64,000 bases of DNA from Artemia franciscana (Eukaryota > Arthropoda > Branchiopoda > Anostraca > Artemiidae). The notes below the pieces were generated by a model. It was not told the origin of the DNA. It did not search any database and saw only the letters and a list, made by a program, of their open reading frames with translations. Made by a program: the position numbers and the translations under genes. Location of the stretch: NCBI RefSeq assembly GCF_032884065.1, contig NW_027062649.1, positions 1,595,355-1,659,354 on the forward strand. Reading direction: 5' to 3'. Shown here in pieces: positions 10,215-23,616 of the stretch (positions are counted from its first letter, which is position 1; each line of letters opens with the position of its first letter).

Positions 10215-10634
10215 GCACTAGAACTTTTAATTTCCGTTCGAATGAGTTGATATGATAAACCTCTGGTAAAAATAAATGAACATGCATCCCTGATCTTTCT
10301 TCTTGCAGAACTACAAAAATCTGTATTTATTCCAATAAAAAGCTTCAAACCTCTACAGTTCGGTTTTCTAATGCGCAAAATCTGATGGTAAGATTTTTGT
10401 CTAGATTTTTTGACTTTTAGAGGGTTTTTCCTTTTTTTCAAAAATAAGGTAAATTTTCTCAGGCTTGTAAAGTTTGATGGGTAAGATAAAACTTGATGAA
10501 ACTTATATATTTAAAATCAGAATAAACTTTTTTTGGGGATTCTATTCGTATAAAAATTTTGTGTTAAGAGTTTGGTTACTATTGAACCGGGACGCCTTTT
10601 ACCACGTTCGTCACCACGAACTGTTTGATTAAAA
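10215..10634 (-). repeat. Dispersed repeat R, left actin flank
   Basis: On the minus strand it begins ATCAAACAGTTCGTGG, passes through CCGGTTCAATAGTAACC, CTGAGAAAATTTACC and an AGATCAGGGATGCATG block, and ends at GTTCTAGTGC. The same order of blocks is found at 50220-50840, 51960-52720, 54680-55390 and 62059-62960 outside the palindrome. So the actin-bearing segment comes from this same genome. Confidence 0.8.
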
Positions 10635-11310
10635 ACCCATCATTAGAAGAACAAAACATTGTATATATTGGACTTAGTTAGCTGCCTGATTCTTTGTGGT
10701 TTGTCTCTTACTATTCCAAAAAAGAAAAAGGACGGCTTTTTTCTTGATTATAATCAGGGTATTACATAAAACTAAAAATAGAGAACCAACTCTTGCTTAC
10801 ACTAACTGAAAGAATAACCCAAAACTTTCGATCATTAGCTCTAGTAACTAAAAGTTAAAATAATACAAACATCTTTTAAAAACTTGTTCTTCTGAGGAAC
10901 GGTGACATGCATATTTGACTGATTCTCTGTGGTTTGTATCCTTCTATTCCAACTATGGAAGACTCATAAGCTTTTTCCTACTTATTATCTGCTTTCCAGC
11001 AGTAGCTAGGGACCTAGTAAGTGACGATCATGTCCTATACTAATAAATACATCTTGTATACAAAGATCAAAATAGGGTTTTTAACCTATTTTGAAATTAC
11101 AGAGAAAATAAAGAGAAATTGCATTAATTAATTAAATTAAAAAGAAATTAAAGAGAATTACAGAGAAATTAAAGAAATTAAAGAGAAATTACAGACTGGG
11201 ATACCGGGACACAAATGACGACCGGGACACAGGTACACAAGTGCAACGGGGACGCCGGGGGTACAGGGGGATATATAAATGACGATGGGGACACGGGGAA
11301 TGCTCGATTA

Positions 11311-11510
11311 GCAATCACCATCAACAAAGCTCAAGGGCAATCGTTAGAAAAATGCGGTAGAGATCTGAATACGAATAGTTTTTCCATGGACATATGTTGC
11401 ATCATATGTTGCATGTTCAAGAGTCGGTAAACCTGACATTCTATTTATATGAACAGATAATGGGAAAGCGAAGAATGTTGTATATTCGCAAGTTTCACGT
11501 AGTTAGAACA
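11311..11510 (+). pseudogene. Helitron helicase C-terminal remnant
   Basis: It reads [20 protein letters not shown] (helicase motif V region), then a damaged motif VI (ACSRVGKP is broken up by a small duplication), then the C-terminal strip ending TTCGCAAGTTTCACGTAG. The right-arm copy is at about 22741-22940 on the minus strand. The sense strand matches Helitron N. Confidence 0.75.
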
Positions 11511-11640
11511 TATATATATCCATCTATTTTCACAGGTGGGACACAGGAGCACAACTACAATGGCGCGTAACTAATATGGCGCGTAACGACTTACGCGCGC
11601 GGGGGGGCTCGGGGGGGCGCGAAGCGCCCCCACCAACTAG

Positions 11641-11677
11641 GTGCTGGGGTGGTGCGAAGTGCCACCCCAATAGCTAG
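11641..11677 (+). other. Helitron 3' terminus (hairpin and CTAG) of N
   Basis: A GC-rich stem GGGGTGGTGC / GTGCCACCCC with a short GAA loop, then AATAG and CTAG at 11674-11677. This layout (hairpin about 10 bases before CTRR) defines Helitron 3' ends. The base after CTAG is C rather than the T seen after the other ends in this window. Confidence 0.85.
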
Positions 11678-12844
11678 CATTTATATATATATATATATAT
11701 ATATAAATAAGTTGTTTGTCTGTCTGTCGACTGACGTCATTATAAGGATTGAGCTGTATGTCGTCATGAAGTTGTTTGTCGTCTGACGTCATGTTTGTCG
11801 ACTAACGAAACTACAGACCGGGACACCGGGACAGCGATGATGATTGGGTTTGGGATCTTGACTTGGATAAGGTCATCAATGCCTACCAGATTTTAGTTAA
11901 AAAAACAAAGGTTCGGCGATATGTATTTCATAGTGAAGCTGAAAAATAAAGAAGAAAAAGAAAACTGAAAAAAGAAAAAATGTAAAAAACTAAAAAATAC
12001 TAAAAAGAAAAAACACTCAAAGAGAAATTACAGACCGGGACACAAATGACGACCGGGACAGAGGGAATATAAATAACGACCGGGACACTCAAGGAGAAAT
12101 TACAGACTGGGATACCGGGACACAAATGACGACCGGGACACAGGCAATATAAATGACGACCAGGACACAGGTATTTAAGAATATCGTTCAAAGACAAATT
12201 TTAATTGTAAGAAGACCGTTGAAAGAGAAATTTCAAATTGTAAAATGACTGAAGAACCTACAATGGCAACACCCGAGGAAGCTGCTCAAAACGAATGTAT
12301 TCACGCCGAAGTAGCTGAGTTGGTAAAGCGTTATGTTTCAGGTTCTAGGTCCGAGAGGCTCCAGGTTTGAACCTTGGCTTTAGCATTAATACAAAAGAAG
12401 AAAAAAAATAAAAAAGGTAAAAACTACAAAAAAACTAAAAAGAAAATATATATATATATATTTATATATATCATCTTTTCCACAAAAATAATAATTTAGT
12501 GCTTCTGCTTAAAAACAGCAATCGAATTGATGCCTCCTGATACGCAACTATCAACAAAGTGGCAATCGTTGTGGACGGTGATCAGTTCTTACCTCGAGAT
12601 AATATTCTTTATAGGCGAAACAGTCAGTTGACAAGAATTGCTTAAACTCATCGATGCTACAATGCCCTACAATATCCTGACGAATATAAATGACGCCCGG
12701 GACACTCAAATAGAAATCACAGACTGGGACACCGGGACACAAATGACGACGGGGACACAGGGAATATAAATGACAACCCGGACACAGGGACACAACTACA
12801 ACGGGGACGCCGGGGGGCACAGGGGGATATATAAATGACGACGG

Positions 12845-12850
<6 letters not shown>
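11678..12850 (+). mobile_element. Helitron G, truncated at its 3' side
   Basis: A (TA)n/ATAAATAAGTTGTTTGTC start with TGACGTCA sites is followed by the acidic DDDWVWD-type segment, a GGGACAC minisatellite, a tRNA-like block, an unassigned segment (12480-12670) and more minisatellite. In the left arm it ends abruptly in a TA array after ACGGCAACAAA. The right arm (21214-22565, minus) keeps the expected helicase strip as well. Confidence 0.6.
12305..12384 (+). tRNA. tRNA-like sequence in Helitron G (probably a pseudogene)
   Basis: Essentially the same 80 bases as at 6380-6459, with an exact A box (TAGCTGAGTTGG) and a near B box. It occupies the same relative position after the minisatellite and the PEEAAQNE segment. 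Confidence 0.4.
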
Positions 12851-12878
<28 letters not shown>

Positions 12879-13050
12879 CTACTAGCTGTTGGGGTGGCGC
12901 TTCGCGCCACCCCAACACCTAGTTGGTGGGGGCGCTTCGTGCCCCCCCAAGCCCCCCTGCGCGCGTAAGTCGTTACGCGCCATATTAGTTACGCGCCATT
13001 GTAGTTGTGTCCCTATGTCCCACCTGTGAATATAGATAGATATATATATA

Positions 13051-14573
<1,523 letters not shown>

Positions 14574-14769
14574 TTTTAACTACGTAAAACTTGCGAATAT
14601 ACAACATTCTTTGCTGTCCCATTGTCTTTGCATATAAATAGATTGTAAGGTTTACCGACTCTTGAACATGCAACATATAATGGTCCATGGGAAAACAATC
14701 TGTATTCAGATCTATACCTCATGATTCTAATGATTGCCCTTGAGCTTTGTTGATGGTGATTGCTAATCG

Positions 14770-15260
14770 ACCTTTTTTTTATTTTTTTTTTATTTTTTTA
14801 GTTTTTTACCTTTTTTTAGTTTTTTTAGTTTTTTTAGTTTTTTAGCTTTTTTACTTTTTTTATTAGTTTTTAGTTTTTTTGTAGTTTTTGCCTTTTTTTA
14901 GTTTTTTCAGTTTTTTTTTAGTTTTTTATTGGTTTTTACCTTTATTTTAGCTTATTTTTCAGTTTTTTCTTTTTTTTAGTTTTTTTTAGTTTTTAGTTTT
15001 TTTAGTTTTTTACCTTTTTTTAGTTTTTTTAGTTTTTTTAGTTTTTTAGCTTTTTTATTTTTTTTATTAGTTTTTAGTTTTTTTGTAGTTTTTGCCTTTT
15101 TTTTAGTTTTTTTAGTTTTTTAGCTTTTTTATTAGTTTTTAGTTTTTTTTGTAGTTTTTGCCTTTTTTTAGTTTTTTTAGTTTTTTAGCTTTTTTATTTT
15201 TTTATTAGTTTTTAGTTTTTTTTGTAGTTTTTGCCTTTTTTTAGTTTTTTCAGTTTTGAC
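14770..15260. repeat. T-rich minisatellite (CTAAAAA type)
   Basis: Imperfect repetition of TTTTTTAGTTTTT, TTTTTGTAGTTTTTGCC and TTATTAGTTTTTAG. The complementary form reads ACTAAAAA and GGCAAAAACTAC. It fills most of the E-type Helitrons here and recurs at 13130-13480, 15470-16110, 16970-17950, 18470-19600, 29980-30620, 32040-32700 and 36120-36460. Confidence 0.9.
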
Positions 15261-15343
15261 GTCACCTGATCCAGTTTTTTCAGGTGACGTCACCTGATCC
15301 ACGATCCACAGATCCACAGACAACTTATTTTTATATATATAGA

Positions 15344-16196
15344 TAGTTTTTTTTTTTACTTATGTCCTGGTCGTCATTTATACTCCCTGTGTCCCGGTGC
15401 TTTGTTGATTGCTAATCGAACATTCCTTTTGTCCTGGTCGCTTTCTCTTTGAGTGTCGTCATTTATTTTTTTCTTTTTTAGTTCTTTTAGTTTTTACCTT
15501 TTTTAGTTTTTTTTTAGTTTTTTAGATGAAAATTTTTTTTAGTTTTTTCCTTTTTTTCTTTTTAGTTTTTTATTGGTTTTTACCTTTATTTTAGCTTATT
15601 TTTCAGTTTTTTCCTTTTTTTTTAGTTTTTTTTTATTTTTTATTTTTTTTAGTTTTTTACCTTTTTTTAGTTTTTTTATTTTTTTTAGTTTTTTAGCTTT
15701 TTTACTTTTTTTATTAGTTTTTAGTTTTTTTTTGTAGTTTTTGCCTTTTTTTAGTTTTTTCAGTTTTTTTTTTAGTTTTTTATTGGTTTTTACCTTTATT
15801 TTAGCTTATTTTTCAGTTTTTTCCTTTTTTTTAGTTTTTTTTAGTTTTTAGTTTTTTTAGTTTTTTACCTTTTTTTAGTTTTTTTAGTTTTTTTAGTTTT
15901 TTAGCTTTTTTATTTTTTTTATTAGTTTTTAGTTTTTTTTGTAGTTTTTGCCTTTTTTTAGTTTTTTTAGTTTTTTAGCTTTTTTATTAGTTTTTAGTTT
16001 TTTTTGTAGTTTTTGCCTTTTTTTAGTTTTTTTAGTTTTTTAGCTTTTTTATTTTTTTTATTAGTTTTTAGTTTTTTTTGTAGTTTTTGCCTTTTTTTAG
16101 TTTTTTCAGTTTTGACGTCACCTAATCCAGTTTTTTCAGGTGACGTCACCTGATCCATCCACAGACAGACAGACAACTTATTTTTATATATATAGA
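15344..16196 (-). mobile_element. Helitron fragment Q
   Basis: A minus-strand 5' end TC at 16196, a TGACGTCA pair near 16115-16150, then T-rich minisatellite down to a GGACATAAGTAAAAAAA-type block, where Helitron P begins. No 3' end belongs to it. It looks like an E-type element interrupted by P. Confidence 0.55.
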
Positions 16197-16214
16197 TAGA
16201 TATATATATATATA

Positions 16215-16367
16215 CTAGCTGTTGGGGTGGCGCTTCGCGCCACCCCAACACCTAGTTGGTGGGGGCGCTTCGCGCCCCCCCCAAGCCCCCCCGCGCACGT
16301 AAGTCGTTACGCGCCATAATAGTTACGCGCCATTGTAGTTGTGTCCCTATGTCCCACCTGTGAATAT

Positions 16368-16453
<86 letters not shown>

Positions 16454-16503
16454 TTTTAACTACGTAAAACTTATACAACATTCTTTGCTGTCCCATTGTC
16501 TAT

Positions 16504-16573
<70 letters not shown>

Positions 16574-18043
16574 TAGCTGTTGGGGTGGCGCTTCGCGCCA
16601 CCCCAACACCTAGTTGGTGGGGGCGCTTCGCGCCCCCCCCAAGCCCCCCCGCGCGCGTAAGTCGTTACGCGCCATAATAGTTACGCGCCATTGTAGTTGT
16701 GTCCCTATGTCCCACCTGTGAATATAGATATATATATATATATATGGTTTTAACTACGTAAAACTTGCGAATATACAACATTCTTTGCTGTCCCATTGTC
16801 TTTGCATATAAATAGATTGTCAGGTTATCCCCCTGTTTCCCCCGGTGTCCCCGTTGTAGTTGTGTCCCTGTGTCCCGGTCGTCATTTATATTCCCTGTGT
16901 CCCGGGTCCCGGTCATCATTTGTATCCCGGTGTCCCGGTCTGTATATACATTCGTTTTTTAGTTTTGTTTTTCTCCTTTATTTTTTTCCTTTTTTTTTCT
17001 TTTTTAGCTTATTTAGATTTTTAGATTTTTTAGTTTTTTTTATTAGTTTTTAGTTTTTATTTCTTTTTAGTTTTTTTGTCCCGGTCGTCATTTATATCCC
17101 CCTGTTTCCCCCGGTGTCCCCGTTGTAGTTGTGTCCCTGTGTCCCGGTCGTTATTTATATTCCCTGTGTCCCGGTCTTCATTTGTATCCCGGTGTACCGG
17201 TCTGTATATACATTCGTTTTTTAGTTTTGTTTTTCTCCTTTATTTTTTTCCTTTTTTTTTCTTTTTTAGTTTATTTAGATTTTTAGATTTTTTAGTTTTT
17301 TTATTAGTTTTTAGTTTTTTTTTCTTTTTAGTTTTTTTGTAGTTTTTACCTTCTTTTTAGTTTTGTTAATTTTTTTTTTTACTTGTGTCCTGGTCGTCAT
17401 TTATACTCCCTGTGTCCCGGTGCTTTGTTGATTGCTAATCGAACATTCCTTTTGTCCTGGTCGCTTTCTCTTTGAGTGTCGTCATTTATTTTTTTCTTTT
17501 TTAGTTCTTTTAGTTTTTACCTTTTTTAGTTTTTTTTTAGTTTTTAGTTTTTTTAGTTTTTTACCTTTTTTTAGTTTTTTTAGTTTTTTAGCTTTTTTAT
17601 TTTTTTTATTAGTTTTTAGTTTTTTTGTAGTTTTTGCCTTTTTTTTTAGTTTTTTGTCCTGGTCGCTTTCTCTTTGAGTGTCGTCATTTATTAGTTTTTT
17701 TTTTTAGTTTTTTACCTTTTTTTAGTTTTTTTAGTTTTTTTAGTTTTTTAGCTTTTTTACTTTTTTTATTAGTTTTTAGTTTTTTTTTGTAGTTTTTGCC
17801 TTTTTTTAGTTTTTTCAGTTTTTTTTTTAGTTTTTTATTGGTTTTTACCTTTATAGTTTTTTTAGTTTTTTAGCTTTTTTATTTTTTTTATTAGTTTTTA
17901 GTTTTTTTTGTAGTTTTTGCCTTTTTTTAGTTTTTTCAGTTTTGACGTCACCTAATCCAGTTTTTTCAGGTGACGTCACCTGACACATCCATCCACACAT
18001 CCATCCATCCATCCATCCACAGACAACTTATTTTTATATATAT

Positions 18044-18113
<70 letters not shown>

Positions 18114-19693
18114 TTTTAACTACGTAAAACTTATACAACATTCTTTGCTGTCCCATTGTCTTTGCATATAAATAGATTGTCAGGTTTACCGACTCTTGAA
18201 CATGCAACATATAATGGTCCATGGGAAAACAATCTGTATTCAGATCTATACCTCATGATTCTAATGATTGCCCTTGAGCTTTGTTGATGGTGATTGCTAA
18301 TCGACCATTCCCTGTCCCGGTGTCCCGGTCGTCATTTACATCCCCCTGTTTCCCCCGGTGTCCCCGTTGTAGTTGTGTCCCTGTGTCCCGGTCGTCATTT
18401 ATATTCCCTGTGTCCCGGTCGTCATTTGTATCCCGGTGTCCCGGTCTGTATATACATTCGTTTTTTAGTTTTGTTTTTCTCCTTTATTTTTTTCCTTTTT
18501 TTCTTTTTTAGCTTATTTAGATTTTTAGATTTTTTAGTTTTTTTATTAGTTTTTATTTTTTTTTTCTTTTTAGTTTTTTTGTCCCGGTCGTCATTTATAT
18601 CCCCCTGTTTCCCCCGGTGTCCCCGTTGTAGTTGTGTCCCTGTGTCCCGGTCGTCATTTATATTCCCTGTGTCCCGGTCGTCATTTGTATCCCGGTGTAT
18701 TTTTTTTTATTAGTTTTTAGTTTTTTTTTGTAGTTTTTGCCTTTTTTTAGTTTTTTAAGTTTTGACGTCACCTGATCCAGTTTTTTCAGGTGACGTCACC
18801 TGATCGACGATCCACAGATCCACAGACAACTTATTTTTATATATATAGATAGTTTTTTTTTTTTTACTTATGCCCTGGTCGTCATTTATACTCCCTGTGT
18901 CCCGGTGCTTTGTTGATTGCTAATCGAACATTCCTTTTGTCCTGGTCGCTTTCTCTTTGAGTTTCGTCATTTATTTTTTTCTTTTTAGTTCTTTTAGTTT
19001 TTACCTTTTTTAGTTTTTTTTAGTTTTATAGATGAAAATTTTTTTTAGTTTTTTCCTTTTTTTCTTTTTAGTTTTTTATTGGTTTTTACCTTTATTTTAG
19101 CTTATTTTTCAGTTTTTTCCTTTTTTTTAGTTTTTTTTTATTTTTTATTTTTTTTAGTTTTTTACCTTTTTTTAGTTTTTTTAGTTTTTTTTAGTTTTTT
19201 AGCTTTTTTACTGTTTTTATTAGTTTTTAGTTTTTTTTGTAGTTTTTGCCTTTTTTTAGTTTTTTCAGTTTTTTTTTTAGTTTTTTATTGGTTTTTACCT
19301 TTATTTTAGCTTATTTTTCAGTTTTTTCCTTTTTTTTTTAGTTTTTAGTTTTTTTAGTTTTTTATCTTTTTTTTAGTTTTTTTAGTTTTTTTAGTTTTTT
19401 AGCTTTTTTATTTTTTTTTATTAGTTTTTAGTTTTTTTTGTAGTTTTTGCCTTTTTTTAGTTTTTTTAGTTTTTTAGCTTTTTTTTTAGTTTTTAGTTTT
19501 TTTTGTAGTTTTTGCCTTTTTTTAGTTTTTTTAGTTTTTTAGCTTTTTTATTTTTTTTATTAGTTTTTAGTTTTTTTGTAGTTTTTGCCTTTTTTAGTTT
19601 TTTCAGTTTTGACGTCACCTGATCCAGTTTTTTCAGGTGACGTCACCTGATCCATCCACAGACAGACAGACAACTTATTTTTATATATATAGA

Positions 19694-19696
<3 letters not shown>
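16215..19696 (-). mobile_element. Composite E-type Helitron E1', with E2' nested
   Basis: The minus-strand 5' TC end is at 19696 and a CTAG with hairpin at 16215. Inside are a complete nested element E2' (16573-18046) and a second internal 5' end at 18849, so it holds several generations of insertions. The segment 18034-19696 is the reverse complement of 29893-31550 in the right arm, and 16215-16500 matches 31555-31833. Content is minisatellite and helicase strips without transposase. Confidence 0.65.
16573..18046 (-). mobile_element. Nested non-autonomous Helitron E2'
   Basis: 5' TC at 18046, 3' CTAG at 16573-16576, both next to TA arrays. It carries a CCATCCATCCATCC tract near 18000 and two rounds of GGGACAC minisatellite with CTAAAAA minisatellite. 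A related element lies at 31952-33833 on the plus strand, sharing the GGATGGATGG tract. Confidence 0.7.
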
Positions 19697-19734
<38 letters not shown>

Positions 19735-19737
<3 letters not shown>

Positions 19738-20285
19738 ATATTCACAGGTGGGACATAGGGACACAACTACAATGGCGCGTAACGACTTACGCGCGCGGGG
19801 GGGCTTGGGGGGGCGCGAAGCGCCACCCCAACAGCTAGTAGGGAATATAAATGACGACCGGGACACAAGGAATGTTCGATTAGCAATCACCATCAACAAA
19901 GCACCGGAACACAAATGACGACTGGGACACAGGGAATTTAAATGACGACCAGGACACTCAAAGAGAAATTACAGACCGGGACACCGGAACACAAATCACG
20001 ACCGGGACAAAAATGACGACTGGGACACCAGGACACAGGGAATAAAAATGACGACCGCGACACTCAAAGAGAAATTACAGACTGGGACACCGGGACACAA
20101 ATGACGACCGGGACACAGGGAAACAACTACAACAGGGATGCCGGGGGGCACAGGGGGATATATAAATGACGACGGGAACACAGGGAATGTTCAATTAGCA
20201 GTCACCATCAACAAAGCTCAAGGGCAATCATTAGAATAATGAGGTTTAGATCTGAATACAGATTGTTTTTCCCATGGACAATTAT
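19735..20285 (+). mobile_element. Helitron 3' tail plus minisatellite remnant
   Basis: TTCACAGGTGGG and the GCGCGTAACG tail run into a shortened terminus with CTAG at 19835-19838, where the first hairpin and second stem seem fused by a deletion. GGGACAC minisatellite and a helicase strip (ATCAACAAAGCTCAAGGGCA) follow to about 20285, then sequence switches to minus-strand Helitron V. Confidence 0.5.
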
Positions 20286-20288
20286 TTG

Positions 20289-21178
20289 TTGCATGTACCC
20301 CAACACCTAGTTGGTGGGGCGCTTCGCGCCCCCCCAAGCCCCCCCGCGCGCGTTACCCGCCATATTAGTTACGCGCCATTGTAGCTGTGTCCCTGTGTCC
20401 CACCTTTTTAACTACGTAAAACATGCGAATATACAACATTTTTCGCTGTCCCATTGTCTGTGCATATAAATAGCATTTATATTCCCTGTGTCCCGGTCGT
20501 CATTTGTGTCCTGGTGTCCCAGTTTGTATTTTCTCTTTGAGTGTCCCGGTCGTCATTTATATTCCCTGTGTCCCAGTGTCCCGGTCGTCATTTGTGTCCC
20601 GGTGTCCCGGTCTGTAATTTCTATTCAAACAATCCCTGTGTCTCAGTCGTAAATTATATATCCCGCCTGTGCCCCCGGCATCCCCGTTGTAGTTGTGTCC
20701 CTGCGTCCCGGTCGTCATTTATGTTCCCGGTCGTGATTTGTGTCCGGGTGTCCCAGTCTGTAATTTTTCTTTGAGGTTCCTGGTCGTCATTTATATTCCC
20801 TCTGTGTCGGTCTTTGATATGTTTTGACTCTCGCTTTCCAGGCGGATTTTCATCTAACTGCGCGGTTTTGCGTTCTTTAGCCGCAAGCCTGTTTTCTTGC
20901 TGTTCTTTTGATTCCTCGGCGCTTTCTTTTCTTACTTTCTCTATCAGCAGCAAGTTTTTTGGCATAGACTCTTTGAGCAGCTTCCTCGGCTGTTGCCATT
21001 GTAGGTTCTTCAGTCATTTTACAATTAAACACTTTTCCGTGAACGCATGTCTTAAATACCATTAATGACGTCACCGTCATAGCAAAAATGACGACAACTA
21101 ATTTCATGACGTCAGTCAACACAGAAACATGACGTCACCTGATCCACAGACAGACAGACAACTTATTTTTATATATAT

Positions 21179-21181
<3 letters not shown>
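20289..21181 (-). mobile_element. Helitron V, deletion derivative
   Basis: The minus-strand 5' TC end is at 21181 and is followed by ATAAGTTGTCTGTCTG and TGACGTCA sites. An N-terminal basic fragment lies at about 20820-21020 (EESKEQQENRLAAKERKTAQ). GGGACAC minisatellite and a 3' tail ending near 20289 follow. The hairpin is cut in half at the 3' end. The basic region is broken by a frame change near 20920. Confidence 0.6.
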
Positions 21182-21217
<36 letters not shown>

Positions 21218-22565
21218 TTGCGAATATACAACATTCTTTGCTGTCCCATCGTCTGTGCATATAAATAGATTGTTAGGTTTACCGACTCTTGAACATGCAA
21301 CGCATAATGGTCCATGGGAAAACAATCCGTATTCAGATCTATACCTCATGATTCTATTGATTGCCCTTGAGCTTTGTTGATGGTGATTGCTAATCAACCA
21401 TTTCCTTTGTTGCCGTCGTCATTTATATATCCCCCTGTGCCCCCCGGCGTCCTCGTTGTAGTTGTGTCCCTGTGTCCGGGTTGTCATTTATATTCCCTGT
21501 GTCCCCGTCGTCATTTGTGTCCCAGTGTCCCAGTCTGTGATTTCTATTTGAGTGTCCCGGGCGTCATTTATATTCGTCAGGATATTGTAGGGCATCGTAG
21601 CATCGATGAGTTTAAGTAATTCTTGTCAACTGATTGTTTCGCCTATAAAGAATATTATCTCGAGGTAAGAACTGATCACCGTCCACAACGATTGCCACTT
21701 TGTTGATAGTTGCGTATCAGGAGGCATCAATTCGATTGCTGTTTTTAAGCAGAAGCACTAAATTATTATTTTTGTGGAAAAGATGATATATATAAATATA
21801 TATATATATATTTTCTTTTTAGTTTTTTTGTAGTTTTTACCTTTTTTAGTTTTTTTCTTCTTTTGTATTAATGCTAAAGCCAAGGTTCAAACCTGGAGCC
21901 TCTCGGACCTAGAACCTGAAACATAACGCTTTACCAACTCAGCTACTTCGGCGTGAATACATTCGTTTTGAGCAGCTTCCTCGGGTGTTGCCATTGTAGG
22001 TTCTTCAGTCATTTTACAATTTGAAATTTCTCTTTCAACGGTCTTCTTACAATTAAAAATTTGTCTTTGAACGATATTCTTAAATACCTGTGTCCTGGTC
22101 GTCATTTATATTGCCTGTGACCCGGTCGTCATTTATGTCCCGGTATCCCAGTCTGTAATTTCTCCTTGAGTGTCCCGGTCGTTATTTATATTCCCTCTGT
22201 CCCGGTCGTCATTTGTGTCCCGGTCTGTAATTTCTCTTTGAGTGTTTTTTCTTTTTAGTATTTTTTAGTTTTTTACATTTTTTCTTTTTTCAGTTTTCTT
22301 TTTCTTCTTTATTTTTCAGCTTCACTATGAAATACATATCGCCGAACCTTTGTTTTTTTTAACTAAAATCTGGTAGGCATTGATGACCTTATCCAAGTCA
22401 AGATCCCAAACCCAATCATCATCGCTGTCCCGGTGTCCCGGTCTGTAGTTTCGTTAGTCGACAAACATGACGTCAGACGACAAACAACTTCATGACGACA
22501 TACAGCTCAATCCTTATAATGACGTCAGTCGACAGACAGACAAACAACTTATTTATATATAAATG
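21182..22565 (-). mobile_element. Helitron G' (right arm)
   Basis: Counterpart of G, with an extra helicase C-terminal strip at 21214-21400 (TINKAQGQS to ACSRVGKP region) that is missing in the left arm. A (TA)n array lies at its 3' side, next to the 5' end of Helitron V. It contains the tRNA-like copy at 21873-21952. Confidence 0.6.
21873..21952 (-). tRNA. tRNA-like sequence in G' (probably a pseudogene)
   Basis: Right-arm counterpart of 12305-12384, with the same A and B boxes on the minus strand. Confidence 0.4.
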
Positions 22566-22740
22566 CTAGCTATTGGGGTGGCACTTCGCACCACCCCAGC
22601 ACCTAGTTGGTGGGGGCGCTTCGCGCCCCCCCCCCCCCCCGAGCCCCCCCGCGCGCGTAAGTCGTTACGCGCCATATTAGTTACGCGCCATTGTAGTTGT
22701 GTCCCTGTGTCCCACCTGTGAAAATAGATGGATATATATA

Positions 22741-22940
22741 TGTTCTAACTACGTGAAACTTGCGAATATACAACATTCTTCGCTTTCCCATTATCTGTTC
22801 ATATAAATAGAATGTCAGGTTTACCGACTCTTGAACATGCAACATATGATGCAACATATGTCCATGGAAAAACTATCCGTATTCGGATCTCTACCGCATT
22901 TTGCTAACGATTGCCCTTGAGCTTTGTTGATGGTGATTGC
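22741..22940 (-). pseudogene. Helitron helicase C-terminal remnant (N')
   Basis: Mirror of 11311-11510. It reads [13 protein letters not shown] then a changed KCGRDPNTD where the left arm has KCGRDLNTN, showing that the two copies have drifted. Confidence 0.7.
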
Positions 22941-23616
22941 TAATCGAGCATTCCCCGTGTCCCCATCGTCATTTATATATCCCCCTGTACCCCCGGCGTC
23001 CCCGTTGCACTTGTGTCCCTGTGTCCCGGTCGTCATTTGTGTCCCGGTATCCCAGTCTGTAATTTCTCTTTAGTTTCTTTAATTTCTCTGTAATTCTCTT
23101 TAATTTCTTTTTAATTTAATTAATTAATGCAATTTCTCTTTAATTTCTCTGTAATTTCAAAATAGGTTAAAAACCCTATTTTGATCTTTGTATACAAGAT
23201 GTATTTATTAGTATAGGACATGATCGTCACTTACTAGGTCCCTAGCTACTGCTGGAAAGCAGATAATAAGTAGGAAAAAGCTTATGAGTCTTCCATAGTT
23301 GGAATAGAAGGATACAAACCACAGAGAATCAGTCAAATATGCATGTCACCGTTCCTCAGAAGAACAAGTTTTTAAAAGATGTTTGTATTATTTTAACTTT
23401 TAGTTACTAGAGCTAATGATCGAAAGTTTTGGGTTATTCTTTCAGTTAGTGTAAGCAAGAGTTGGTTCTCTATTTTTAGTTTTATGTAATACCCTGATTA
23501 TAATCAAGAAAAAAGCCGTCCTTCTTCTTTTTTGGAATAGTAAGAGACAAACCACAAAGAATCAGGCAGCTAACTAAGTCCAATATATACAATGTTTTGT
23601 TCTTCTAATGATGGGT

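Larger units (their letters stand above)
6634..11677 (+). mobile_element. Helitron N carrying an actin gene (left arm)
   Basis: The left side (6634-6915) has Helitron 5' features: a TGTTGTCTG-rich start, TGACGTCA sites and a 30-codon piece of the N-terminal basic region. The right side (about 11170-11677) has GGGACAC minisatellite, a helicase C-terminal piece, the GCGCGTAACG tail and a hairpin ending CTAG at 11674-11677. All are in plus orientation. Between them lie about 4.2 kb containing actin in antisense. The 5' TC end is not visible because Helitron M is inserted there. The simplest reading is gene capture; chance flanking by two Helitrons is the alternative. Confidence 0.6.
1..12850. 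repeat. Left arm of giant inverted repeat
   Basis: Position 1 pairs with 39671: the window opens with AATAAAAGACTGGAGAG and its reverse complement ends at 39671. Matching continues inward through satellite, Helitron H', M, F, the actin block and Helitron G to about 12850. Paired positions sum to 39672 at the outer end, about 38135 over the H copies and about 34251 over the actin block; the shifts reflect extra sequence in the right arm. Scattered single-base differences are seen, for example a G/A difference near 7320. The arm touches the window edge, so its true outer end is unknown. Confidence 0.93.

Noticed and set aside
12551-12760. Minus-strand strip SIDEFKQFLSTDCFAYKEYY followed by LEVRTDH, recalling an RNase H-like segment of a retroelement
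   Set aside because: Too short and without further domains; it could be chance.
16796-19309. Many Ser/Phe/Leu/Pro-rich frames such as SRSSFIFPVSRSSFVSRCPG and FFSFLVLLVF-type hydrophobic frames
   Set aside because: They are the GGGACAC and CTAAAAA minisatellites read in various frames; the same words appear in several frames, and the membrane-like look is due to T-rich DNA.
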